64,000 nt of DNA. It comes from Arachis hypogaea (lineage: Eukaryota; Streptophyta; Magnoliopsida; Fabales; Fabaceae). Positions 22,250 to 33,058 of this stretch are shown here, one piece after another. Position numbers and translations under genes: made by a program. Each line of letters begins with the position of its first letter. Position 1 is the stretch's first letter. The notes under the pieces are model-generated. The model saw only the letters and a list, made by a program, of their open reading frames with translations. It was not told the DNA's origin and made no database searches. Location of the stretch: NCBI RefSeq assembly GCF_003086295.3, contig NC_092048.1, positions 68,862,841-68,926,840 on the forward strand. The letters are read 5' to 3'.

Positions 22250-23100
22250 CCTAATTCCCAAATTGAATCAGAAACCTTAATTCCCAAATCCTAGAAACCC
22301 TAACCCTAATGTTTCCCTTTCCTCAGCTTCTGAACGCAGGCTCCACCCCCTTTCTTCCTAAACACCACACACACAAAAAAGAAGAAAGAAACGCAGAGAG
22401 AAAGATCACGAAGAGCAGAGAATAGAGAGAGGGAAGAGCTGTTGCGCCGCCGCTGCCGTGACCGTCGCATTGCCACCGTCCAGCTCCGCCCGCGCTGTCG
22501 CGCCTCCCGTCACGATCGGATTCGTCGTCACCGTTTGTGGAACCGCGAGGAGCATCGCCGTCGAAGCCACGCCGATCGTCGCTGCCCAGTCGTCGTTCTG
22601 CCTCCTACCAAGCCCGTCCCGCCACTGACGTCGCCGAATAGAGGAGGGCAACCACCACGAGGAGCCACCGCCGTCCTTGCTCGTCATCTCCCTTGGAGCC
22701 GTCGCCGTCAAGGACCAGCGGAGAGAGAGAATGCGCGACATTCAGAAAGGAGGACGCGAGTCAGTGACGCAAGGAGGAGTGCGATCCACTGCGTGAAGTT
22801 GTGCCGCCGTGCCTTCCGTCGCCGTTGTGCCTTGGTGCTGTCGAAGGAGCCGCCGCTGGAGGAGGGTTTGCTGGATGCTACTATCACCAACATCGCGGAA
22901 TACACGCAGAGTAGAGGAAGAAAGGATCTTCACCGCGCCAGGTTGTTGTGCTGTGATCAGAAGCCGTTGCTGTTAGAAAGCCCATCTGCGGTGAGAGAGA
23001 GTTCACGAAGGTTGGAACCATTGTCCTTTGTTCAGCCCCTGTTTCTGCTACTGTTTATGTTGGCTCAGCCATTACCGTCACTGAAGCTGCCCTGAACCCT
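22250..23100. other. Leader-like block of F, GC-rich, no credible gene
   Basis: Starts with CCCTAA-type words and a CACACA/AAGAAGAAA tract, then about 650 bases rich in GCCGCC and CGTCG. Open frames on both strands (for example 22442-23095) are of skewed, Arg-rich composition and I do not accept them. Together with the CT/AG-rich start it resembles the transcribed leader of a plant LTR. The rest of F outside G (23100-23886 and 29461-30800) is AT-rich and holds nothing I recognise. Confidence 0.4.
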
Positions 23101-23886
23101 GTTGTTGCTGCTCCATTATTTTATTGTAAGCTATTTGTAGTTCTAATTCTATTGAACTCATTTCCATTTCCAACTCCATTGAATTTGAACTCTATTTTGT
23201 TGCCACCGTGGTTACTACTGCAAGAGTGAAGAATGATCGGAAATAATGCTGCTGCCGTTGATCGGAGATGCCAAACTATTGCTGCTACTACTTTGAGATG
23301 ATATGGCTGCTATTAAGGTTGTTGTTCATGAGTGCAGCATTCCCAATTTCTATGGATTTCGATACTTTGAGGTAGGGGATTTAACGTTTTTAATTTAGAA
23401 TGCCTACAAAGTTATTGGATAAGTGCAAATGGTTAATAATAGTTAAGAAATTCTGAATTGACAAGAATGACTTGAAATGTGTTTGAGAATGGTTAGCTAT
23501 TGTGATGATTTGAATTAAATGTGGTTGTGAACGGTGATTAAACTGGTAATATTGATTTTGATTTGAGGCTGTAACTATTACCGATTTTCTAATTGTTTGG
23601 AATTATTGAGAATCCTGTTATTTGATTATGTTGAGCTGGTTGCCATAAGCTGGTTTGCTTGATGGTTGTAAACTGACTGAAATTCTTATCTTTGACAGAT
23701 TTATATTGAATTGAATGATGTGCTGGTTATTTGATATAGTGTAACGGTAGTGGATTTGTTGGAAATTCTGATCTTATGTGATATTGCTGAATTGGTTGAA
23801 ATCTGGTTGTGAATTGTATTTTGAATTACTGTTTTTCTTGTGATAAGTTGGCTGAGATTTTGATCTTGAATGAATTACTTTGAATT

Positions 23887-24240
23887 CACTACAAGAAAAA
23901 CACCCATTCAAGTACACTTGAAAAGTGTAGCCAAAAGTGAAAAAAAATGATGCCTTAGGCTACGGCTATGCTTTTTGGGCTACGGCTACGCTTTTTGGGG
24001 TGATTCCTATTCGGCCGTTGCCTATTCTCAAAGACTACGCTTTTCTGCACCAAGGGCTACGCTTTTGGCGTTTGGGAATAGGCTACGCTTTTCAAGTGAT
24101 GCTATCTAGGACCAAAGGCTACGCTTTTCAGCTTTCATTTTTCCAGAATAGGCTACGCTTTTCAACGCTACTGCATCACTTGTAAAGCGTAGCCACATTG
24201 TATACCATAGCTACTTTTTATAAGCTTAGCCTTAGGTCCC
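23887..24240. repeat. Left sub-terminal repeats of G
   Basis: About eight copies of GGCTACGCTTTT or the inverse AAAAGCGTAGCC or close variants, mostly 25-40 bases apart. In En/Spm such sub-terminal words bind the TnpA-type protein; here I infer the role from position and number. Confidence 0.8.
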
Positions 24241-24654
24241 TTATTATTTTTTTTTAATTTTCTGTTTAACCATAACTACTCTATAAAAGTGTAGCCTTAG
24301 GTCCCTCATTGTTTTTTTTATTTTTTTTTATTTTCTGTATGTATATAATATTCTAATAATTTTTTATACAACATAATATTTAATAATATTATTACATATA
24401 TAATTCTACATTTTTAATTAAATGAGTTAAATATTATAAAATAAAATTAAACACATAATTATACTAAATAATTTCTTTAAACAATAAAAATTATCCTTAC
24501 ATAATTCAAAGACATAATCTTAAGAAGCAATTAACAATCAAAATATAACTTAAGATAATTTAAGTCACATAAAACTTGTATCACATCAATTAAAATGCAA
24601 AGTTTACTTAACAAACAGAAAATCGCCAATCTTCTAATCTTGGCATAATGACTA

Positions 24655-24805
24655 AAAAATCTTCTGAAGCGCCTTCAGATTCTTCTCAAACACATCTTTT
24701 TCATGCTGATCTTCGTCACTATCAAGAAAACTCTTGGCCTTAACAATTGTATCAGTGTTCATTTCCTTGTTCATTCCTAGCGGGGCTGCTACAAAAATAC
24801 ATGCA
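24655..24805 (-). pseudogene. Possible captured last exon of an unknown gene
   Basis: On the minus strand an acceptor-like TTTTTGTAG is followed by an open frame of about 45 residues ending KALQKIF and TAG. It is rich in Lys/Asp/Glu (SFLDSDEDQHEKDVFEKN). It has the look of a C-terminal exon on the same strand as the GST exons, but I do not recognise the gene. Confidence 0.35.
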
Positions 24806-24954
24806 CTTCTAAGAAGTTTAAACAACAAAATTCTTCTAAAGGTGCACAAAAGAAGTGTAAATAGAAATTAACTAAATCAAAATAGTAAGATCACAAACTG
24901 AGTTGAAATACTAAAATATATATGATCATCATACTAATTAAAATACAGTGCTGC

Positions 24955-25045
24955 TTACCTCTGGAATGGGCTGTCGGATTACATTTTCCACGGCAACACC
25001 AATTAAAATCCTCCAAGTGATCTTGCACTACATATTGAAGACTAA
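24955..25045 (-). pseudogene. Possible captured internal exon of an unknown gene
   Basis: The minus strand reads an acceptor-like ATATGTAG, about 68 bases of open frame (one option WRILIGVAVENVIRQPIPE) and a donor-like GTAAGC. Exon-like on signals only; product unknown. Confidence 0.3.
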
Positions 25046-25202
25046 TAATAAGAATTAAAGGTATTTCAAAACTCAAATGCCCCTGCACTGTTTTGAATTC
25101 CATTAATACAAATTACATAATAAGAATAGGAACTCTATAGCACAAATTCAATTGTACACAATAGAAGAACAAAAAAGCTCTGCCCTAATGCAGTAATAAA
25201 AT

Positions 25203-25460
25203 TTGAATGATGTGATGGTTGGTAGGCTTAGCTTTGGGATTGCAATGATCTTATTGATAACTGCCACAAGCATGAGTAAGAGGCAGCCTTATAGGATAGG
25301 TTGGTTGAATGGTGAATACTACCTAGTCAAAAGGGGTGTTTATGCCGGCTCAACCATATTGATCCTAGTAACCGTAGGTTCGGTAATTGGTTTGGTTTTG
25401 TTAACCATAAAGGCCAATCAAACAGAACAAGATTGTAAAATACATGGACAAACAGGTTGA
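25203..25460 (+). pseudogene. Small frame with two membrane segments, possible DUF1218-like fragment
   Basis: 85 codons. A hydrophobic segment (GIAMILLITATSM) is followed by YYLVKRGVYAGSTILILVTV and a second hydrophobic segment. The pattern Tyr-Tyr, Val-Lys-x-Gly-Val-x-Ala-Gly, then a membrane helix recalls DUF1218 proteins of plant cell-wall modification. It lies on the opposite strand from the GST exons. The resemblance is from memory and short, so capture of such a gene is a suggestion only. Confidence 0.35.
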
Positions 25461-25847
25461 GGAAGAATTGATCATCCAATTATTATACTTAGAAAGATCC
25501 CTTACAAGTTGCTAAGGTAAAAATCCAAGTTCACATTCCAAAGACATGCTTTCAAAGGAATACTAATATTATAATAATAGTTGTTCATTAAAAAGGGTTG
25601 CCACATCCAATTAAGATGAGTAAACATGCTTGTATAAAAATTTAAGTGCTGTATAAATTTAAGTACAAAAATATTATAATAATAGTTGTTATCATCACAA
25701 AAAGGAATTGATTCCCATAACCAGTCATATGCATAGTCCCCCAAAGATGCATAAAGTGCTGCAGCTAAATTTAAGTATAAAAATACGCATACAAACACAC
25801 ATGGTATAATAATAGTAACTGAGCATTGTCATATGAATTGCAAGTAC

Positions 25848-26455
25848 CAGAAAAATTTCATCTCCAGTGGCATATCTCCTTGCATGATCTTTCAGTAGCT
25901 TTTCAAGTGCTGAAAATAATGAAAAATATGCAACATTTAATTAAGGCAAGAAAAAAAATCACTCAAATGAATAATTGGTTTGGAAGTAACAAACCAGAAT
26001 ATATCTTAATGGTATTCAGTGAAGTGTCACCTGTGAAGCCCTTTCTAATGACACTTTGTGCCCAAGGAAGTTTTTCATGAGGGCCAACCTTTTTTCTCAA
26101 TGACGTTATTCTGCAAAACAATATGTGCAACCTGTGGAGAGTGGATAAGATGATTAGAAAGCCGAGTAACAAAAAGGACTAGAGCTTAAGATTATGCAGC
26201 AGGTGTACCTGAAAATTGAGTGCTCTTTTGGGAACGTCATGAGGTAGCAAAGGGTATTGAGGATACTTATCGTCCAAATACTGCATACATAGAGAACATG
26301 AATAATTGAATATAAATAAGAATATATAAGAGAAACAGGGAAATTAAAATCATGAGTTGGAGGACCAACCATAATAATGGCTAAGGATTCAGCAAGAACA
26401 AAATCTCCATCCACCAGAATAGAAATTAAAGCAAGAGGATTCAACTCGAGGAACT
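25848..26455 (-). pseudogene. Captured zeta-class glutathione S-transferase (maleylacetoacetate isomerase) exons
   Basis: Four exons in order on the minus strand. Exon at 26370-26455 encodes FLELNPLALISILVDGDFVL then AESLAIIM, with donor GT. Exon 26209-26280 (acceptor GCAG, donor GT) encodes YLDDKYPQYPLLPHDVPKRA then LNFQ. Exon 26031-26131 encodes EKKVGPHEKLPWAQSVIRKG. Exon 25848-25910 encodes ALEKLLKDH and YATGDEIFL. These match the substrate-site edge and helical domain of plant GSTZ enzymes, which isomerise maleylacetoacetate in tyrosine breakdown. The N-terminal exon with the catalytic Ser-Ser-Cys motif and the C-terminal end are not found, and the third exon begins poorly. The introns are kept, so the capture was at DNA level. 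Confidence 0.85.
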
Positions 26456-27894
26456 CTAATGGTTGTTTAAACAAGGCAATTTAACAATACATGTAATAGA
26501 AATAAATACAGAGCATAGGTTTAGAACAAACCGGGGTCAGATTTGGAGGAAAAGCAAAAAGAATAGCAATCCAATGCAGCAACCAGCAGGGGAAAGAATG
26601 TTAATGCTACCAGCTAAAGATCCTTCACTCTTTGAAAAATCAAGTTCTTCCTCAACGAGAAAATGAAAAGGACAAAAAAAAGAAAACAGAGAAGGAAGAA
26701 AACCGACAAACACAAGATCCATTAAGCTTGCGCTAGTTGAGTCAGACAGCACAACAGAAATTGAAGTAGAGTACTGAACAAGCATCCATTCTTTAAGCTT
26801 GACAGAGCACATGTGAGCAAGGAGAAAGTAAGTATCCAACTGCCTCTGTAATTTGAAGCTGATAACACAAAATAATGTCCTTAGTGAGAAGCAAAGAATC
26901 TAATCAAAGAAAATATTAGAATATATCTACCCAATCTTCAGCACTTAACTGTCGAAGTTATTGCACCAGGATATAAATTGGCTTCAGCACTTCAGTTAAT
27001 TATCTGCATTAACCCTTCATAGAACTTCATCATACATATTTTGAATTTATATCTCATTTTCATGAAAATGTCACATTATGTTTTATTAGAAAATTTGCAG
27101 AAAAGGAGGAAAAAATGCAATGATTCCTCCAATGCATGAAACTTCATAAAGAGAGGTTATCTGAGCAACATATTCAGTAGAGAGGCTATCTGAGCAACAG
27201 ATTCCTCCCTTAGTAATTATTTCTTGGGCTTCTTTTTTCTGAATATCTGAGCAATAGATTTAGTAGAGAGGTTATCTACATGTTGATACAATAGTCAAAG
27301 GTACAAAAAACTGCATTGTAGATTATATCAATTTAATTAAATACCATAACAATCATTGGGAAAACAAGTTGCTATTTTCTTCTCATCCACATAGAGAAGA
27401 ACCTACTTGAAATGAAATCACATTCGCTATAGAAAATTAAATAAATACAAATCAAACCTGAGAATGACTCCAATCTCTTAACTCACAGCAGCCTCCACAT
27501 CATAAAGCAACAATAAAAATCATTGAGAGATTCAAAATTACAATAAATCCTGCCACAAAGTATACTAGTAAAAAGGTTTCCTTTTAGTCATAATTTAATA
27601 TACCCTTCCCAATTTCCAAAGATGCTCTTCCTATAAGAAATATACTAGCAAATTCAAAGTTAAAAAGTTACTCAATAATCCCTGAAGACAACTCTAAAAT
27701 TGGAACCAAAACTCCAACTCTATTTGGCACTAAGGAATCCACTTGCTTTACTTGTAATCAAGCATTTTTTATAGCTGTCTTGTGCAAAAAAATTAAATTA
27801 AAATAAGGTAGATACATAGCTTAAATCAGTAGCTACAATGCAACTAAAAGAAAGAGTAATGCTAAACCTCAGAATCAAAAACACCAGAAATGAT

Positions 27895-28085
27895 GAAGCT
27901 CAAACATGTTCCAGTTATTCCATTCCAGCACAAGGGCATGTGAACCCTCTAATGCACTTGTCTCATAAATTAGCACAACATGGCTGCAAAGTTATCTTGC
28001 AAGAAAATATGCAAGAGCTCATTGATGATGGAATCATGGATACCAATGGTAAGAGTTATAATTTTCACTCTTTACTCAACTTTAC
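27895..28085 (+). pseudogene. Captured UDP-glycosyltransferase N-terminal fragment
   Basis: A plus-strand frame contains PAQGHVNPLMHLSHKLAQHG then CKV, the signature start of family 1 plant UDP-glycosyltransferases (acceptor-binding N-terminal domain, conserved His). Just upstream the sequence reads the expected hydrophobic strand only in another frame (HVPVIP), so one or two bases are lost at the junction. After CKV the reading changes to ENMQELIDDGIMDTNG and a donor-like GGTAAGAG, which I cannot assign. It would be a pseudogene fragment, not an enzyme. Confidence 0.65.
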
Positions 28086-28479
28086 AATTTTGGATAAATC
28101 ACAAAAACTACTCATGCTAAATTTCATAGAATCTACAGAACATTGAGAACATTAGATCAGTGTAATAAATCAAGAGAGTAAAGAAAGCATAGTGGATTGG
28201 CAAAGTTAGCAAAAGCAAATGATTCCAAACCAGCTAACATGCTCTTAACCATGATTCAATTCAATTCAACTCAACCTAGTGTTCTTCATTCACATTAATT
28301 ATATATGATCTGTTAAACACGATTTTACAATGAAATAATATGTTGAACTGATTATGGCGAGATATATTATCTGGTATTAATCAACCCAATTAATTAGCAG
28401 ATGGATCAAAATCGAATTGAGAAAACTAATCCAAATAGAAACCGGAACCTGAAGAAGAGGTCTGGGGAGATTGCAGCAG

Positions 28480-28900
28480 AACTTTTCAAAAGAGAGAATT
28501 GCATCCGTACCCTTGGCGTCGAAAATGGCACCGATGAAACACCTGAAGAGACTTTGAAATTGAAATTGAAATGAGAATGAAATGAAAGTTGGAGAGGGAG
28601 AGGGTTGGGAGTATGAACAGGAAGTAATCGTAGAAGCCGAAAGTGAGGACAGGAGCACGGCAAGCCCTAGCAGCGGCGGCGGCTTCAATTGACCTCAGGA
28701 GCGACGACAGTGCACGGCGGAACAACCTCCTCTCTCGCGTCGCGTCTTCGTCCTCTCTCTCCATCTAGTCTGCGAATCATCTTTCTCTCTCTCCTCCAGA
28801 CTCCCTCCTCCACGATGGTGATGGCGGCGGCTGCAGCGGTGACCCCCTCTCACTCTCTGGTCTCTCACTCGCGCTCTCATCTCTGTCTTCCTCTTCTCCT
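28480..28900. other. GC-rich block in G, perhaps a captured promoter and first exon
   Basis: CT/AG-rich tract with overlapping open frames on both strands. A minus-strand frame from 28764 (MEREDEDATRERRLFRRALS, continuing through an Ala-rich stretch) lies on the strand of the GST exons and could be a first exon. I recognise no family. Confidence 0.25.
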
Positions 28901-29209
28901 CCCTCTGGTTCCCTCATTCTGAATCTGGGTGTGTGTGTGTGAAAGGGTGCGTGGCGAAGGTGAGCTTTGGAGGCAGGAAGGGTTTCTACTTCGCGATGGT
29001 GACTTTGGAGGGAATGGGGGGCGACGAGGGTTTACGAAAGTGGATGAAGGTGCTTTGGAGGTGAGTGAGATTTGGAGGGAATGGACAAAAATTTTACTAA
29101 GTGTCATCAGTTTGCTTTCAGGAAAAAGAGGAAAAAAATTTACTAAGGGTTAAGTTTTTTGCTCTAGATACATTAGGCATCATTTTTAAAATGCACCCAA
29201 AACTTAATA

Positions 29210-29460
29210 AATAGGCTACTCTTTAAAAGCGTCTCCTTTGATACGAAAAGCGAACCTATAGATATCAACCTACGGCTATGCTTTATAAGTGATTTCTATA
29301 ATACCTAAGGCTACGCTTTTTAAACGATGCCGCATTTGTGTATCCTTTTCTCTTATAAAAAGGCAACACGGAGAAAAGCGTAGCCTATTCTATGAATAGG
29401 CTACGCTTTTCAAATGTAGCTTAAAAAAAGTGTGGCTGAATGAATATTTTTCTTGTAGTG
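29210..29460. repeat. Right sub-terminal repeats of G
   Basis: Copies of GGCTACGCTTTT and AAAAGCGTAGCC (near 29311, 29370 and 29398) and decayed ones, mirroring the left end, then the terminal TTTTTCTTGTAGTG. Confidence 0.75.
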
Positions 29461-30809
29461 ATTGTTTGATATTGAATTAGAAATTTAATATATTGGGATG
29501 GCTGTAAAATGGATTTGTGACAGATTGGAATTGGTTGAACTGTGGCTGCGATTAGTGATTTATTTAAGTTTACTTATTAAATTAAGATATGAAGAGTTAA
29601 TCATTGAACGAAATGTATTTGAGAAGAGTTAGTTGTGGTGATTATTCTGAGTTATGATTGAAGTTGGATACGAATGTGAATTGAGTTTGGGTTATGGCTG
29701 TGATGTTGACTAGTTTCGTTGTCGTGAGTAATTAATTGATGAGATTTGCTTTAGTTTGAAGCTGTAATTGATATTGGTGTTTTCTGATTTTGATGAGATT
29801 GTTGAAAAGTTCTGATTCTATGTGATTATACTGAATTAGTTGAGTTGTGTGGCTGTATTCTGGTTATGGAGAGTAAGTGCTTGTTGTTGTTTTTAGTTAT
29901 TTGATGTATTGGAATGGCTGTAAAATTGACTTGCGACTGGTTGGAACTGGTTTTGGTAGTTGTTAATGTTGGTTCATGATTAATTAGAATTAAGTTTGAG
30001 AACTGTTAATAGATTGAAGCTTGATTATTAAATTTATCTTATGAAATCTGAATTTAAAGATAAGAACAGTAACTCTAAAAGTATAAGGATAACTTGTGAT
30101 AATTGGGAATTATATGGAGCAGAATTTTTGGGTGAACGTATTATAAGAGAATTAGAATTATGTAAATAATACATACTATGTGTTTTGATGTCAATATTGC
30201 TAAGATTCTGGTTAAGTTAGGTGATAATGTGTTTTGGGTGTTTGGAAAGTGCAAAATTGTTAATCCTTTGGTTAAAATAATTTATGAATTGATCAAATTG
30301 AAGTTGGGTAGATGGAGTATGTGGAAGTTGCGGATTATGGCTGAATTATTAACTATTGCGGATTGTTAAATTTCTGATTGATTTATTGTGATAATTGTTG
30401 AGAAAGGTTCGATGAGATGTTGAGAAAGAGGGAACTCGTAAGGGTGGCTAAGTCCGAGTTTTAGGGGAGGTGCTGCCGAAATTTTATGAAAATCTGAGGT
30501 TTCATTTGAAAAGTTATTTTAGAAGCTTTGAATTTGGAAAATTATATTACTTGAGTTTTATTTAGTTAAGAAAGGAATTATAATATTTTGAGTTCGATTT
30601 ACCAAAGAAAATTCTGTAAAGTTTTAATGACAGAAAAATAGACAGAGATTAGTGAACGAACTAGGGCAACATAGTTAGTTCTTGAGTTGCGACTAGGGTT
30701 AGGTATAACATGAAAAGTTAAACTGTTTCAGTATAGACTTAATGAACCTATACTTGGGACAGGCTAACTATTCATTCCGAAATTTACATAAGCCTTAAAT
30801 ATATACGTT

Positions 30810-31035
30810 AAGCAGAGAAATCAGAGCAGAATAGAGAAATATAAAGAACAGAGTAATCAGAGTAGAGTAAAGAGATAAAGAGAAGAAGAGTAACATAGAT
30901 ATAAAGGAAAGAGATAAAGAGAAAAGTAAAGAGATACAGAGAACAGAGTAACCAGAGCAGAGTAAAGAGATACAGAGAAAAGAGAAACCAGAACAGAGTA
31001 AAGAGATATAAAGAGAAGAGTAATATAATAAAAAG
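30810..31035. repeat. AG-rich tandem repeat in F
   Basis: Imperfect copies of ACAGAGTAACCAGAGCAGAG followed by TAAAGAGATA, with a unit of roughly 45-50 bases. Both strands are free of credible genes; the open frame on the minus strand is a by-product. Confidence 0.7.
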
Positions 31036-31040
31036 ATATT

Positions 31041-31155
31041 TATATATATATTAGTTGCTTGATGCAACCCAGAGCTATATTTATATATATTAGTTGCTTG
31101 ATGCAACCCAGAGCTATATTTAATATATATTAGTTGCTTAATGCAACCAAGAGCT
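31041..31155. repeat. Three tandem copies of a 39-40 bp unit in F
   Basis: Copies of TTAGTTGCTTGATGCAACC begin at 31051, 31090 and 31130, each followed by CAGAGCTATAT or a variant. Each contains the inverted pair GTTGC...GCAAC. Confidence 0.85.
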
Positions 31156-32242
31156 TCTGTAGGGAAACAAAGTTACCTACAGCTATTTTTCGCTTTCCCA
31201 GAGCAGAGCAGAGTATATATATATTTTCCTGCAATAAGCAGAGGCTGTCTCAGATGAGCAGCTATTATTATATGTGCATTTATTTAGGAACGGAAAATCG
31301 TATCCGGAAAATCGAGATTACTCGTGACCGGGTAAATGTCGGAATTGCGGGCAGCCAACCGACACGTGAGCTCATGGCCTGCTTAGGACAGACATGCATC
31401 ATATTGTTTGTGCATATGCATTTAATCGTGTTGCTTATCTTGTTTCTTTGTGATTGTGCTGCTTGTCTTGGTGACTTGCTTGTGTGTTTGATTAGATATT
31501 TTTGTTGATGCTTTGAACTTAGTGAAGTATTGAGGAATGGTATTTGTGAAGTGAGGTTTGAGTATATTATTTATGTTGCTGATTTACTTAGTTATTGTGA
31601 TGGTTGAGGAATGTTATTTGTAGCTGAAGAATTGCTAATGCGGTTGAGACTTTATTTAAGTAATATGATTTAAAGAAAGGGATTTAAACGGTTTCAAGTA
31701 AGTCTTAAGAAATTTTGAAAAGGTTTGATAAAGAAAACTACATTGGAAACTGGAGTTAATTATTTGCATGTTAATCATTACTTTTACGGCATTCCCATTC
31801 CCTACTGAGAACGTGTGGTTTGTTCTCACCCCAAAATTTTCCACCCTTTCAGTGACACAGGTTCAAAGACACAGTGTGAAGCTGGGGCGATTATAGAATT
31901 TGTTTATGAGTTAAGTGTGAGTTAATTTGCTTTCATAGAGTTCCCTCGCCCCTATTGCTTAAGATTTTTATTTTGTACTGAGGGATAAGATTTGTATCTA
32001 AGTTTTATTTTTGAAATCTTTTGTATGACAGATATTATTCTTAATAATTATGTGATTATTATCATCTGGTGATCTTGATATATGTTTTTAATAAACAAAA
32101 ACAAAATTTTCTGGAATTTTCTATAAAACTAAATCGCGATATCGAACTAAAGGCTCAATAGAGAATAGTTAATAAAGGAAAGTAGGTTGGTAACGCCTTA
32201 CTTTCGGTACGATCATGACGTTCTGGAAGTTGGGTCGTTACA

Positions 32243-33058
32243 ATTCCTACCCGTACTGATGATGCTAACATTGTTGTCTCCTTTGTTCGAAATAATATTA
32301 TCTGTTGCTTTGAATCACCACGAGCAATCGTGAGTGATCAAGGCACTCATTTCTGTAATAGGAGATTGACAGGTCTACTGAAGAAACATGGCATTGTTCA
32401 CAAGGTGGCGACGGCTTACCATCCCTAGATCAATGGGCAAGCCGAGGTGTCTAACAGAGAGATAAAGCGCATATTGGAGAAGATTGTCAAGTCTCATAGA
32501 AAAGATTGGAGTACCAGGCTGGCAGACGCGCTTTGGGCTTATCGAACAGCGTACAAGACACCAATCAGAATGAGTCCCTTCTGCCTAGTTTATAGAAAGG
32601 ATTGTCACCTCCTAGTAGAGGTGGAGCACAAAGCTTTCTGGGTAGTACGGGAATGCAACATGGGATTCGAGAGAGCGGGGGCTGAAAGGAAGCTGCAGCT
32701 ACAGGAATTGGAGTGGCTTCGACTTGAAGCATATGAGAACTCCAGGCTATACAAAGAGAGGGTGAGGGCTGTGCATGACAAGAATATCAAGAGAAGAGAG
32801 TTCAGACCTGGGGAGTTAGTTCTCCTTTATAACTCAAGGTTGAGGCTCATGCTAGGCAAGCTGAGATCAAGGTGGGAAGGACACTATAGAGTGGAGAAGG
32901 TAGAGCCATATGGAGTCTTCCACCTGAGTCACCCTTCAAGGTCCAAAATCCATAAGGTCAATGGCCACCGCTTGAAGCTATACTATGGTGAGAAGATGAA
33001 GAACAACAAGGAGCTGAAAATCTTCCTCTTGGCGGATCCAGCAATAGAGGAAGACTGA
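32243..33058 (+). pseudogene. int: Integrase of element E, right part
   Basis: Resumes the catalytic core after F: the second catalytic Asp in AIVSDQGTHFCN, then the Glu region ([15 protein letters not shown]). An in-frame TAG lies near 32427, at the place where related elements have Gln in HPQTNGQAE, and the following Thr is Ile; both are C-to-T changes. The C-terminal domain follows (FRPGELVLLYNSRLRLMLGK, then WEGHYRVEKVEPYGVFHL, HKVNGHRLKLYYG) and ends at TGA 33056-33058. No chromodomain. Confidence 0.85.

Larger units (their letters stand above)
23887..29460. mobile_element. Element G: non-autonomous CACTA (En/Spm-type) transposon, 5574 bp
   Basis: Terminal inverted repeats CACTACAAGAAAAA (23887) and TTTTTCTTGTAGTG (29460) are perfect over 14 bases. 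ATT flanks both ends (23884-23886 and 29461-29463), the 3-bp duplication expected for CACTA elements. Sub-terminal regions carry many CTACGCTTTT words. No transposase or TnpD-like frame is present. The interior instead holds fragments of ordinary genes, including zeta-class GST exons on the minus strand. It is inserted in F. Confidence 0.92.
21581..32242. mobile_element. Element F: giant solo-LTR-like insertion in E (about 5.1 kb without G)
   Basis: Ends are TGTAACAACC and GGTCGTTACA, inverted with one mismatch, flanked by ATTCC on both sides. Without the nested CACTA element and its 3-bp duplication it is about 5085 bp. No gag, pol, primer site or internal LTR junction is visible. The most economical reading is a solo LTR of a large gypsy element; the TGTAAC...GTTACA ends recall the Del/Tekay branch. 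A non-autonomous element without genes is the alternative. It contains a GC-rich, CCG-rich block (22430-23090), preceded by a purine-rich AAAGAAGAAAG tract like an LTR transcript leader, and tandem repeats at 30810-31155. Confidence 0.7.

Noticed and set aside
22442..23095. 217-codon open frame on the plus strand and shadows on the minus strand in F
   Set aside because: Arg-rich, GC-driven, open in several frames, no recognisable domain; lies in a leader-like part of an LTR.
28377..29153. Several frames of 60-103 codons near the right part of G
   Set aside because: CT/AG-rich composition gives open frames on both strands; only one on the GST strand was kept as a weak possibility.
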